From NCBI GenBank assembly GCA_025617745.1, contig CM046856.1, positions 32,296,208 to 32,360,207 on the forward strand: a DNA stretch of 64,000 nucleotides, given 5' to 3'. This stretch comes from Heliocidaris erythrogramma. Its lineage: Eukaryota > Echinodermata > Echinoidea > Camarodonta > Echinometridae. Positions 42,560 to 54,205 of this stretch are shown piece by piece. A model generated the notes under the pieces. That model searched no databases and was not told the DNA's origin. It saw only the letters and a list, made by a program, of their open reading frames with translations. Every line of letters starts with the position of its first letter. Within the stretch, counting starts at the first letter, position 1. The translations under genes were made by a program, and so were the position numbers.

Positions 42560-42950
42560 GGTTACATGGCATTTTTCCGAAGGTTCATAATTCTGAAGGT
42601 TCGTAATTTATTCCGAAAATGAAAATGGGTTTCATAATTCCGAAATGAAATAGGGTTCGTAATTCCGAAAATGAAAAACGGTTTGTATTCAGTTTCCGAA
42701 AAAAAGAAGATTCATAGTGCCGAAGGTTCGTCATACCGAAATGTAAGGCCCGATTGCATTTTCGGATTTACGAACCTTCGCATTTATGAACTTTTTTTTT
42801 TCTATTTTCGTAATTATGAAACCTGTTTCAATTTCGGAATTAGGAACCTTCGGAGTAATGCATCAAATGTTCGGAATTACGAACCCTATTTCCTTTTTGG
42901 AATATGGGAAATTTGTGTTTCGGAATTACGAACCTTCGGAAAAAACGAGC
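42560..42950. mobile_element. Array of the palindromic word GAAGGTTCGTAATTCCGAA in inverted halves
   Basis: The left half carries CGAAGGTTCATAATTCTGAA and variants, the right half the complement (TTCGGAATTACGAACCTTCG), about nine copies altogether. The outer edges TTTTTCCGAAGGTTC and GAACCTTCGGAAAAAA are complementary. It lies just before exon 6 of the esterase pseudogene. It resembles 31788-31905 in design but not in sequence. Confidence 0.75.
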
Positions 42951-45900
42951 CCCCATTGTACGTATACGTAGATCGCTAAAAAAAATCATTTGGTTGCTTT
43001 ATGTAGCTTCTTCCTTTGTTTAATCAAACAACTCCCATCCCCACACACACAACCTCACGAACACCTATTTCACCCACACATATTCAATATTTTCATGATC
43101 ATTCAGATGCCGCCGGAAGTATATACCCACCCGATTCGTCCATTCATTGATGGTCAGTTCATCCCTCGGGATCCAAGGGGGACGTGCGCCGCTGGGGAGG
43201 TGAACCAAGTATCCATCATGACTGGGTGCCTATCGGAAGAAGGAAACATGTTTATAATGCCTCCCGATCTGGGTATGGAAAATCTGGACCGATCAGTCAT
43301 CAACAAGACCATGTATGATGGACTCCTACCAATGTTTATGAGGAACGTAGATGAACTAGTGAAAGACACCGCCGCAGTGGTCTATATGCCCCCTCAAGAG
43401 ATTTTTCTGAACAACGACACATAGAATTTTTCACCTTTTCAGTTTCCAATCTGACAATGAATCAAAGAATTGCATTTTCTTATATGTCTTCGCAAAGCTT
43501 CCTAATAATGCCACCTATCGACACAGCGAATTTTCCCATTTTCAGTTAATAAATTAAGGATAGAATAATAAAGAAGGCATATTGATCGCAGGAATTGATG
43601 ATCACCTAGATGCACGTGCTAATCGGAGAGTTAAAAATTTCTTGTTACTTCGTGAAGTGTTGATATCTTTAAAATGTACCGATTACAAAATATATTTGGT
43701 TCTGTTAGGGGTTCTATGTCGGTATACCTATATTCAAAATATGAGCTTCAAATGTTGATTCTATAAAGATATATTGCAAGTTGAAATACACTCCAAATAA
43801 ACAATAGAGCGACTTGTGAGGAGACAAGTCGACGCACCCGTACGCTTTGTTTTCCTTCATTTTCTTCTTACCCCTTAACCGTTAACTCTTAGAAGGACAG
43901 GTAAAGTGTTTTGAGGTTGATTTTATATATTCTAGCTTTACACAACTTATTTTTTATGTGATTGGTGCACTTAAAATTCTTCATGCATTTTGCCTAAATT
44001 TGAAATTGTTCAGTATGAAAAAGGTTCCTTGTGTACACGTATCACTTCCCTTAAGGAATACATCCTCCATGACCATGATGACGTCAGAGGTCAAAGACTA
44101 CAGAGGCTAGCTGACCACTTCGTAACTATTATCTTTTTGAAATGAGAATAAATAAATGTGACCTTATATTTTTTTAAAAGCTTTACAGTTTACAGTCGCA
44201 GCTAGAATGAAAAGTTTTATGTATTGAGTCCAAGCTAAATAATGTTTTGTCTCTCTGTCTTTGTTTTCAAGATGATGAAAGCAGAACCCGAGTACACAGA
44301 CGTCATTTCCAACTGCATGGGGGATTTCTTTTTTCTTTGCCCGAGTTTCCAGGCGGCCGACCAACTCTCGGCTGCTGGGCTCCCCACTTACAAGTATATC
44401 ATGACACATAAACCATCTGTCTCGATGTGGGGCAAGCAGATCAAGTGCCTATGCGCTACCCATGGTGAAGACCTACCATATACACTCGGTGGTCCTTTCA
44501 TGCTTGATACCTTCGATCCTGAACAAAAATTTCTTCTTAATCGGCCATTTCAATGAAGAAGAGGTAGAGCTGGCGGTGCAAATTATGAAGTATTGGTCCA
44601 ACTTCGCTAAGACAGGATGATTATAAATTATGCTTATATACTGTTCACTGTGTCTCATTCAAATATTATTATTCTAGCCCTTGCTTCTTCTGCTTTCTCT
44701 TTATCATTTAGTAGAATAGGCCTGTGTTTTCTTGTAACGCTCATTGACAGCGGAGCTTCCGATAGTTTATGATCATGCATGTCCTCTGTATTTTTCTGTG
44801 ACGTTTAATGCCACAAAAGACCAGTATATCAAATGAAATACAAATATATATATGAATTATCATTTGAATCCTATTCGTGAATACATATATTTCATGATTC
44901 TATGTCTTGATCTTCTGTTCTTCACAGAAATCCGAATCTTTCATCCAAAGACGGTGAACCAGATTCCAAGTATCCCTTACGGGAAGCCTATTCACAGGAC
45001 AACAAAAGCTACAAAGATCTGTCTGTGACCTTCGAGAGTCGTGTTGGGTACCCTAACCCTCAAGGTTGTATGTTTCAGAATGATCTCCTACCAAAACTCC
45101 AAGCAAATGCAGGTAAAGCCCACATTCGGGATGTAGTTTTATCTTCGTGACACACTGGCTTATATTAATAATTCCTTTTTGCTAGTTAATAGAAAGTGTT
45201 TTATATAAAAGCAGTAAGCACTATACCTTACTCAGAGCAAAGCGAATGATCCCTTTATCAATATCAATTATTGAAATCAATTCAATAGTTGGGCCTGTTA
45301 TTAAGAGTCAAAGTGTATATTATGTTACCATTTAGAAAACTGAGGCAAAGGCGGTCTATATCGTCCAGTATAATGGAAGCCGTGATGCTTTTCAAGAATA
45401 GAATAAGATTATTGCAAAGAGAGATGGTTAAATTTAGCCCACCTTTGAATATATTTTATTAAAAAAAACCACCAAAATATATATATTACATGCAGAGTTG
45501 GAGGAAAATAAATATATGTGTAAGACCTTTTATTTAATGATAATATACAATTTCTAGTGATCCATATTGAACTTAGCATTAGTTGGTTTATCCGGCATAA
45601 GGTGAAACCGACGTACGACTTGTACTGCCGTTGAAGACCAAGGAATTAGCCAACGGCAAGTAGGGTTGCCTCAGTCGCATTAGATACATTACGATAACCA
45701 CCCCCTCCATGCTGAGGACGATTCCTAATCCACTGTTTATCAGTATCTATATGTAAATATACCACTGTGTTGTCATAAGACACAGTCAAAATAACATGCT
45801 GTAGAAATTCGTGCGTTTTTAACCAAACGCTCCATTTTCTGTCGTTTTTCCTGCAGCTGAAGTGGCCAGACTGAAATCCATCTTGGAAGAAAAAGTGGTG

Positions 45901-45951
45901 GCCGATACTGAGAAAACTTGCGAAGATCCCGAATCCTGCCCCGAACAGTAA

Positions 45952-46246
45952 ATTACTTTCCCCAAACACTACCAAAGCCATGTGATGAGGATCAGGACAC
46001 TTAAAAGATTATTTAACTTTAGCTCATCGCCGGTTTGCTATTTTTGCATGATTTTCGCTGAATATTTCAGATTAGCCGAATATAATGTCATTTCAGTCCA
46101 TTGGAAAAATGTGAAGACAACATGGAAAAGGACTGCATATAATGATCGAAAATTGTAAGAGATAATATTCTTGTTAAGCGAAAGTTTAGGTAAGATCTGT
46201 ATTCTCCCGTTCTCTTTTTTTTTCTGGACAAGTCCCACTTTCAGTC
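45952..46246. other. 3' flank of the esterase duplicate, no gene seen
   Basis: No coding signal. Nothing recognised other than short T/C runs. Confidence 0.4.
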
Positions 46247-46400
46247 CTGGGCCCCGTTTTATAAAACGTGTTATCAATATAACATCTGCCACAAATCTAT
46301 AACAAATTTGCTCTCAGCCAATCAGATGCAAGTATTTCAGTAGCTTATAACTGCTATTGCAACTTGTTACTGATAATAGGTTTTATGAAACGGGGCCCTG
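46247..46400. mobile_element. MITE with CWGGGCCCCGTTT ends
   Basis: Ends CTGGGCCCCGTTTTATAAAA and the complement CAGGGCCCCGTTTCATAAAA. It contains GCTCTCAGCCAATCAGATGC, a word also present in the elements at 49879-49972 and 50976-51122. 154 bp, non-coding. Confidence 0.8.
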
Positions 46401-47479
46401 ATCATTCATCTGCCATTCAGCTATTCGGATTCTCTGTCAAAGGAAAAATAAATGTTTTTTGCATAATGACGTTTTATATTACTTAATAATCATCATGATT
46501 AGGTGTGTGTGCATTTAATCATGCCCAAGGACTTGGCTACATAATAAATTTTTGGTCAAACAAGTTATAACAATGGTGATAAATAATGGCGAAAGTTAGA
46601 AACAAATTTACAATATGCCTACATATGCTTTTGGAAAAAGAGAGTGTGAGAGAGTTGTAAAATAAGGGTTAGGGAATAGAAAGGAAGAGAAATTAGGAAC
46701 AAGAGAAAATACATGTGTTCATTAAAAAAAAAAACAGGTGAATGTTCTTTATCAGGTGGGCTGTACTTCCAGTATAAACCACCTCATGTTTTTATTTAAA
46801 AAAATCTTTATTATTATTTATTTCATTTTTATTTCTACCTACTTTTTTGAACGCACAATATTTCGCAAATGGCTGGTTCAAATATATTCAAAGTTCGCAC
46901 AATGGTATGATTATTGTCCCAGTCAAGATGGTCAATGCATCATGCCGTCATCCAGGCATCATTTTGTAAAACTAGGACATAGTTATGCTATATCTCTGCA
47001 ATAAATAGTCATGATATAACCATATTTGGCATAATGCAATTTTATTACATAATAAATCATTTGAATATAGGGTGCATACGTGCGCGTCGGTAAAGTTTTT
47101 TTCTGTTTTCTTCAGAGAGCGTCCTTGTAAGCCATAAGCATTGATATGTATACACATAGTTGGGTGTAAGTTGAACACAATACGAATATGTTGCTTTGTT
47201 GGGCAAGCAAACAACAAAGAATGTGCGTCAGATTGTGTCCAGCTGAGTTTCCCAATTTATGGGATAGTTGGCTCTGTTGGTGCTTACAGAAGACTGAAAA
47301 TAATTATTACTGATTTTTATTTTTCAACACTTTCCACCACCCGGGTTTCTTAGAACGTTTAACAAGTCATAAAGTGCATGTTTAAGATAATAAAACAGTT
47401 GAAATAATTTGTGTTGCAATTATTGAGAGGTTCATGCCTTTTTCCACGAAATGACTATACTACACTTGGATCATCCCTG
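46401..47479. other. No gene seen
   Basis: AT-rich with no credible coding frame. The open frames at 46738-47004 and 46972-47217 have random composition. Confidence 0.4.
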
Positions 47480-49765
47480 GGAGGTTAATCCCTTGTCAAA
47501 TGGTCAAAATGGGAACTTTGTGAGGATTTTGGGAAACATATTTGTTTAGAAAGATAACGTCATGGCTAAAACTATAAACGTTGTTTCCAAATTTTTAATA
47601 TGGGTCTATAGTTACTTTTCAAGTAGTTTTTTAATGTTCAAATTCATTTTTTAATGTTGGTCAAATTCATTTTTTAATAATAAAAAAAGCCCTCTTACTT
47701 GCAATAGGGATAAGAATTCCCGCTGTTTGTAGAGGAATAATGTTGGAGATGACTTTCGTGAAAAAATAATGCAGAAAAATATGTAATTATAACAAATATA
47801 AGCTTTTATTCACATTTTATTTTATACGCCATCTGCGATCACTAAGAAACATTCTGCTCTATTCTGCTCTATAACCAGGGGCCTGGGAGCCGGGGGTGCC
47901 GCAGCACGCCCTGCAATTTTTTCTTTAAAAAGTAGTTAAAAAGAGACCCTAAAACGCTGAGGACCTTTTTTTTTTCTTTTTTTTCCGCTTGTCAGAGAAT
48001 TTTGGACAGAAAAAGAGACACTAGAGACACTAAAATGCCGAGGACCTTTTTTTTGGCTCACAGCACCTCCAGTAACAAAATCGTTCCCAGGCGCCTGTCT
48101 ATAACTGTTTCCGACAGTGTACTTGTATCAAATCGTATATCAGTTAAAATAATGGATCAGTGGCATGATATGCATTATATCAAACATTATGATATATCAT
48201 AATATATAATACTCATTATATAATTTACTTTGAAAATATGTTATGTTGACATATTGAGTAACAGTCAAAATCAAAAGATATATGTAAAAAGATTCACGAG
48301 AAGAGTGATATGCAACACGGTCCAATACTAACAATAATCTTCATCATAGTTTTACCATTTTTTTTTCTCTCAGTATTTTGTTGTTCTATCTGCGGACTCT
48401 ATCGTATGATATTTGCCGAATATCATACGAAACATTGTTTGAAGGTGTTTTTATTTGGTGTCAAATATAATGAATACCCGGGAGAATACACTTGCTAGTA
48501 CGTGTCACATGTATGCTGGAAGATGTTCAATTTGTTCTGAAAATGGAATAGCTTTAGTTGAAGCAATTGAGAAGGCTAAGGGAAAGGAAAGAGGAAAATG
48601 AAGAAGAGAAATAGGAGAAATAGAAGAAGAAGAAGAAAAAAAAAAAAAAGAAAGGAAGAGAGAGAGAGAGAAAGAGATCGTTTAGCAAGATGGGAAGGGG
48701 AATTCTAATAATAGCTCAACATTATGATATCTCACTTTGCTTTGCAAGAAAATTGGCAGACTTGGATACAATCACTTGATTAGAAATGGTAATCTCATAA
48801 CTTTATGAGATTCGAAAGAAATTATCTACCTAAATTTGAATTTGAGATCCAGGAATGGAGGAGCTGATATTTTTATATATCATGATTTACCTTAATGTTT
48901 AACTCAAAGTATGGTAAACTTTAATCTCCTCTGGATTTACTTGAATGAATGGAATGTTTTTATTGTTGCATGGCGAAGGGCGGACATTTTAAGTTCATGG
49001 AAAGGGCAAGTTTTCATTATAAGCACGTGCATAATGCCAGGATGGAATAACAGAATTTTTTAAACCATTCATGTAGAGAAAGAATACCAAGAAAAGGGGG
49101 AAAACAATAAATGAGATACAGCTATCAAGATAATAATGATCAGCAGATCAGTGTTGATCGTGTTGCATATCACTATTCTAATTCTGTTGATGCCCTTTTC
49201 TTGTTAATTTCACTCTTGATTTCGACTGTCACTCCATGTGTCAACACATTTTAATGTATATAAGGCAATGAATTGTGCCACTGATCTATTATTTATACGA
49301 TTATTTATACGATCATTATTATACGATGTGATGTAAGTTCAACACTGTCGGAAACTGTCAATAGAGTAAAAGACAATGTTTCATATGTTTCGTAGAGGGC
49401 GTATAGAATAAAATACATAGAGATCTTATAAAAGCCTATATTATTTTGCTAAAAATTATGTATTTTTCTGCATTATTTTTTTTTAACGAAAGTCATCTCC
49501 AACATCATTCCTATACAAACAGTGGGAATTCCTATCCTTATTGCAATTAAGAGTATTTTTTAAAATAACTAAAAAATCATACATTTGACCAAAATCAACA
49601 TTCTAAAAATACCTGAAAAGTAACTTTAGACCCATTCTAAAATTTGGAAACAAGATTTATAGTTGTATTCATAACATTCTCTTTTTGAAAATGTATGATT
49701 CCAAAAATCCTCAAAAAAATTCCAAAAAGGGTATTGTTTGACCACTTGGCAATGGACTAGGTAGA
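47480..49765. mobile_element. 2.3-kb element with ~300-bp long inverted repeats
   Basis: The block 47490-47790 (e.g. GGAGATGACTTTCGTG, AGTTACTTTTCAAGTAG) is matched in reverse complement by 49450-49760 (ACGAAAGTCATCTCC, CTGAAAAGTAACTTTAGACC). A further inverted pair is ACTGTTTCCGACAGTGT (near 48105) and ACACTGTCGGAAACTGT (near 49340). The interior, 48140-49330, has no transposase. A smaller insertion with CCAGGGGCCTGGGAGCC / GTTCCCAGGCGCCTG edges sits in the left arm near 47875-48097. Class unknown; it looks like a foldback-type DNA element. Confidence 0.72.
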
Positions 49766-49878
49766 GAAGAAGCAGTGACAAAAATGTAATAAATGAAGAT
49801 ATATTTTTGCAAAGTTGCGATCCTCTCTTACTCTGATGGATATCTGTATTGAGACAGTATAACTGTTATGGTTACTGC

Positions 49879-49972
49879 TGGGGAGCGTTTTATCAAGCGT
49901 TTTGTCAGTGATTTTTACTGACAAGTTTGCTCTCAGCCAATCAGATGCAAGGATTTCAAACGCTCCCCTGCT
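49879..49972. mobile_element. Short MITE (GGGGAGCGTTT ends)
   Basis: GGGGAGCGTTTTATCAAGCG at the left and AAACGCTCCCC at the right are complementary. CTCTCAGCCAATCAGATGCA is shared with 46247-46400 and 50976-51122. Confidence 0.75.
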
Positions 49973-50175
49973 TTAAGTTTAAGGAGTATACAATCAACGC
50001 ATGTCTGCATGAGAGCTGGACTTCGAAAAACATATCCAGTTTCTGGTTCGTTTCCTTTCAACATTCCAACGGTGCAATCACTGTTTAATAAATACAATAA
50101 ATATATTATATATGCGTGGGAGAGGGACTTCGAAAGCGTTGGAATGTGGGATTGTTCATTTTTGGTGGGTGGCCT

Positions 50176-50946
50176 CAGTGGCGTATCTACGGGGGGGGGG
50201 GGGGGGCACCCGGGCGGCACTTGAAGGGGGCGCAAAAAACGAAAAAAAGAGAAAGAAAAGGGGGAGAAATAAAAGAAAATTTTATGGTCTTTGAGCCTTG
50301 CGCCCCAGTCAAGAACGAAATGCCTAAGAAATTATGTTTTATAGGGTTTGAAATGCGAAAAATTTCTGCAGATGTAGCTATTTCGCGCCCCCAATGGCGT
50401 TTTTAAGTGCTAACCATTAATTGCTTTGCCCCCCCCCCCCCCGCATAAGGCAGAAGCTTGTTAAATTTTGCACCCCCAGATGGACTATAAGTGCATAAAA
50501 AACACTTTCAAAGCATAGAACATTCGATAGGAATCATGAATTTGCCTTGCAGTCGCCTTACTAAATTCCTCAAATATATTTCTTCCGTGTTTTCATTCAT
50601 TTTGCGCCCCCAAAATAGGAATATTCAAAATTTCATTAAAATCTATTGCTATGTCGCTGTATTCCAATGGATTTTTTTGTAAGGGTATAATACATAATTT
50701 CAATTTGAGGGGTGAATAGGGGAAAAGAATCTGCCGCTCGGTCGCGTTGCTCTCTCGCTTATACAATAACTCATAGAATTTGGGCCTAACAACCCGGGTT
50801 ATGTGCATCAAAACTCATTTTCACGTAGTGCCATCATTTCTAAATTAAAAACGCTCATTAATCTGAGTTAGGGCATGGGGGGGGGGGGGGGGGGGGCGCA
50901 GATTTGATAGTTTCCCCGGGCGAAAAAATACCTGGATACGGCACTG
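50176..50946. mobile_element. hAT-like non-autonomous element with G/C runs
   Basis: The ends CAGTGGCGTATCTACGGGGG and the complement of the right end CAGTGCCGTATCCAGG are inverted repeats. An 8-bp duplication, GGTGGCCT at the left and CGTGGCCT at the right (one mismatch), fits hAT. Inside are G-runs at about 50191-50206 and 50879-50896 and a C-run at 50430-50442. No transposase frame. Confidence 0.82.
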
Positions 50947-50975
50947 CGTGGCCTCGAAATTAACGGTAGGTCAGG

Positions 50976-51122
50976 GGAGCGTTTCATGAAGCGTTTTGTC
51001 AGAGATTTTTACTGTCAAATTTCCTCTCAGTCAATCAGATGCAAGGATTTTAGTAACTAACAGTAACAGTAACAGTTGTCGGTAAATATCACTGACAAAA
51101 CGCTTGATGAAACGCTCCCCCG
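50976..51122. mobile_element. MITE, third member of the AATCAGATGCAAG family
   Basis: GGGGAGCGTTTCATGAAGCG at the left and CGCTTGATGAAACGCTCCCC at the right are complementary over more than 20 bp. It shares CTCTCAGTCAATCAGATGCA with two other elements. It contains (ACAGTA)3 near 51059-51076. Confidence 0.82.
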
Positions 51123-51808
51123 GTGTAATCAATTCATATAAGAAGAAGTGTTGACTCGTTATCATGTTATTGAAATCATAGGTCATGTATATATTTGGTA
51201 AAATTTTCGACAGATTTCTTTGCTTTCGACGATGAATAGCAATATACATGTACTTGCAATAGGTATAACTAAGATGCTGTTAAATTAAAGTGTACCCAGC
51301 ATGGGACGTAAATTCCAGCAACGAGCACTACACGTGTAAAACATTACTAGGGTTGTATACACAAGCGACCTACACGCTAACTTCCAGCGAAGCACGGAAA
51401 TTGATGTGCAGCGAGCCTAGTCGTCGGGGTTGAAGGGACTTATAATTATAGCCCAGAACATTGTTTTAGCGTTTTTTTCAAAAATTTATACCAAATTTCA
51501 CCAGAAATCATGGATGAATTATCATTATGTATCTTTTGATACAAGGAGAACCATGTGGGAGTATAACAATTTTTTCTCTGCCACCGACAATATCATAGGC
51601 CTATGTGAGCTTTAACGATCAACGGTATTATTGATGGTCTAATTAATAATGAATAGCATTAATGAAATATGCAGTCTAGATGTATTCTATACACAGGATA
51701 ATGTTTCGTACTGAGCACGGTATGCGCATGAACGCACAAGACTACTGATGCCTGAAATGCTTTTATAGGTTTGACTTTCATGTATTTCAGATCATTTTCA
51801 ATCATTTC

Positions 51809-52629
51809 CGGGCCCGTAGCCAGGGTTTCTAAAGGGGTGGGTCGTTTTTTTTGGAAAAATTGGACCTTTTTGTCATAATCAATACGGACCTGCCGAAGGC
51901 AGGTCCTTGCTTTTTAAAATCTAGATGCTTTCTGCTGCAATTTAAGGACTCCCGACGGGAAATTTAGGGGTTGTGAATGATGATTTTGAACACACATTTT
52001 TGAAGTCGCAGAAACAAAATATTTAATAGAGTGTGTGTTACATTCACTTGTAACAGCTAGACCACTAGCAGATAGACCACAGTGACAGCATTTTGAGCAG
52101 CCACAATGACATACTCGTGACTCATGCCATGGTTTTCACATTTTCTTTTACAGAACGACGCCAGAGCTCTAACCACTGTTTGTCTGTTTGAATGAACTGA
52201 CAGTCCGGGATTGACGGCTGAGTGAAGACACGACAATCAAGAGCAGTGATTCATCAAATTCCAAATCTGATTGTACATAAGAAAGAATAAACGATTGCCA
52301 GTTATTGGAATGTTTGCGTTTTGCGTGTATCAATGTAGCCTTAAACGTTGCAGTAAAATTCTACAAAGTTATAGTCTGCAGAAAAGCTTCTGATAATAAT
52401 TATAAACACTTAATCCAAACGTTAGTTTGTAACGGTGTGATATCAACAAAAACGCCACACACCAAGTAACCACAATGCTAAAATGTTGCAAGTCTCTTCA
52501 TCTTAGCAAAGATTAAAGGTGTGTGTGTGTTTTTTTTCTTCATGAAAACGCAGACCTCAGCCCTCAGCCAAGAAGGGGGGGGGGGGGGGGGGGGGGGGGT
52601 CGTCCGACCCCCCTCTGGCTACGGGCCTG
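51809..52629. mobile_element. hAT-like element with GGCCCGTAGCCAG ends
   Basis: Left CGGGCCCGTAGCCAG and the complement of the right end CAGGCCCGTAGCCAG are inverted repeats. A G-run of about 24 lies at 52576-52600. ATTTCC occurs near both junctions but not in register, so the target duplication is unresolved. The interior (about 820 bp) has no transposase frame. Confidence 0.75.
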
Positions 52630-52921
52630 ATTTCCAGTGTCAGGCGTGAACACTCCTATTTCCTGGCTGTTCTACAGACCCCTGTATAGTTGTACTTGTT
52701 CAACTCTAGTTTTATTCTATTTTTTTATTTGACCAATCGGTAAGGGGTATTGGCTGCTCAGATATCTTTGAAGTTTATGTTTAAAATTGTCCGGATCATG
52801 TTAATAATGTTATAACACTCTCTCTTCATCCACCTGGCCTCAGTTGGAAGAAAGTTAATCAAGCTTATTATCAGGTTACACATTTTCTATGATCAAGCCA
52901 TGACGGTCCGACTCAATTTAT

Positions 52922-53242
52922 TCAAGTAGAACCAGTTTTGCTGTTTTCAGGCGCATTTTCTTCATATTTTGCGGAAACCAGATATTTCCCAGTCTCCATG
53001 CCTCTACTCTGTCTCTCCGAGGTTGCACTTGCTGCCCTGCAATTGTTATATTCGAGATAACCCCTTTGTCGGGAGTAGACCCACCCTGTGTGTATGTGTA
53101 CCCCCACCGTGTAATCAATATCCAGAACGATGAAGCTCCAGTGAGCACCCAACAGTCTACGAGAGTGAAGGATCGACGAATCCAAGGTTACCATTCGCTT
53201 GACGATAGTACTCCGATGTTCCACGCGAGGACTATCAGGCAA
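52922..53242 (-). CDS. Open frame of unknown nature
   Basis: A 106-codon minus frame starts at MPDSPRVEHRST and ends ENSKTGST just before TTGAATAAATTGAG, which contains a polyadenylation-like AATAAA. Two minus frames are open together here (also 52918-53148), and local GC is above the surroundings. No domain was recognised. It may be a relic of a retroelement or processed transcript. Confidence 0.25.
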   Translation of the reverse strand: MPDSPRVEHRSTIVKRMVTLDSSILHSRRLLGAHWSFIVLDIDYTVGVHIHTGWVYSRQRGYLEYNNCRAASATSERQSRGMETGKYLVSAKYEENAPENSKTGST

Positions 53243-53341
53243 TAGAGGGATAGCTTGAGAACTCTCGCGAGCTAAATTTATAGGGAAGTTTCCTCTATCA
53301 AAGTAATTACGCTACCACTTTATTCGAAATTGTAATGAGAG

Positions 53342-53682
53342 CAGGGGCGGATCCAGGATTTAGTAAAAGAGGGGGCACAAAAATGAAAGTTTCTGAAAAG
53401 GTAGACCCGTATTTTTTTGGTCTCGCCAGCTTCTCGAAAAGTCGCTCAGTGGGGGTAGGGACAAGAAAAAAATTTCGCCAAACCTTCAAAAATCGCTTAG
53501 TAAGGGGTTATGGGGTCCAGTTTCCCTCCATAATTCCCTGACAAGCAAAAGAAAAAAAAAAAGGGTCTTCACTCTAAAAGGGGGGCACAATCGAGAAAAT
53601 GGCGGATCGTCTATGGTAAAAATTCTCTTCCAAAAGGGGGGGGGCACGGGCCGGCTGTGCCCCCCCCCTGGATCCGCCAATG
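53342..53682. mobile_element. hAT-like MITE, 341 bp, perfect 8-bp target duplication
   Basis: Ends CAGGGGCGGATCCAGG and (complement) CATTGGCGGATCCAGG. AATGAGAG at 53334-53341 is repeated exactly at 53683-53690. It contains a G-run near 53635-53644 and a C-run before the right end. Non-coding. Confidence 0.92.
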
Positions 53683-54059
53683 AATGAGAGGATATTGTTC
53701 ATGTATTTCTTTTCTGTAAACTCAAACAAAGTGAATTTCTTTTCTGTTCGTTCATTATATATTTGAATCTTGCAATATTGTGAGAACTGAAACCAGTAAT
53801 AAATATTTAAATTTCTTTTATTATAACATATCACTCGACTGAACAGAATAGTTTGCTTATGTCTTGAATACTTATATTCGTATAACCTGCAACAGCATGA
53901 ATATGTTCCTTACATGTATAATTATTCTGTGTATTAGCATGTGGTTGCGCAGCACAAGCAAAATTGAACAGAATACTTCTACAAAAAAGTAATAAAAATT
54001 ATTTTTAATGCAAGTTACAGATCTTATACGGATATTTTATTTTTTGGAAATAACATTTC

Positions 54060-54205
54060 GGATGGAAATTTGTCAAAAATCCCTTTGAGAAGGGTTCCAG
54101 CATGGAAAATTTGTCAAAATTTTTTAAAAATCCCTTTGAGAAGGGTTCCAGCATGGAAAATTTGTCAAAATTTTTTAAAAATCCCTTTGAGAAGGGTTCC
54201 AGCAC
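54060..54205. repeat. 54-bp tandem repeat, 2.7 copies
   Basis: The unit GGAAAATTTGTCAAAATTTT followed by TTAAAAATCCCTTTGAGAAG and GGTTCCAGCAT is repeated nearly exactly, cut at both ends. Period 54 keeps a minus frame open by chance. Confidence 0.88.

Larger units (their letters stand above)
39919..45951 (+). pseudogene. Decayed tandem duplicate of the esterase gene
   Basis: Segments matching the intact gene: exon 1 39919-40297, exon 6 43107-43400, exon 7 44272-44616, exon 8 44928-45112, exon 9 45857-45951 (TAA); sizes agree with the intact exons (294, 345 vs 344, 185, 95). Exons 2-5, which carry HGGG and GESAGG, are absent; the gap holds a LINE tail, a TTAA element and a palindromic array. 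Exon 1 keeps the signal peptide (SAAYADTV) but has a 1-bp deletion near 40038 and a 10-bp deletion near 40261 that removes the conserved Cys. The donors after exons 6 and 7 are mutated (GAG-ATTTTT and AGG-ATGATT), and exon 7 has a 1-bp insertion near 44526. It cannot make an active esterase, though a transcript is possible. Confidence 0.92.

Noticed and set aside
43154..43369. Minus-strand frame in esterase exon 6 (also 34552-34767)
   Set aside because: It is the antisense shadow of a coding exon and is shared by both copies only because the exon is.
54005..54205. Minus frame with repeated LEPFSKGFLKNFDKFSM
   Set aside because: A product of the 54-bp tandem repeat, no domain and no conservation evidence.
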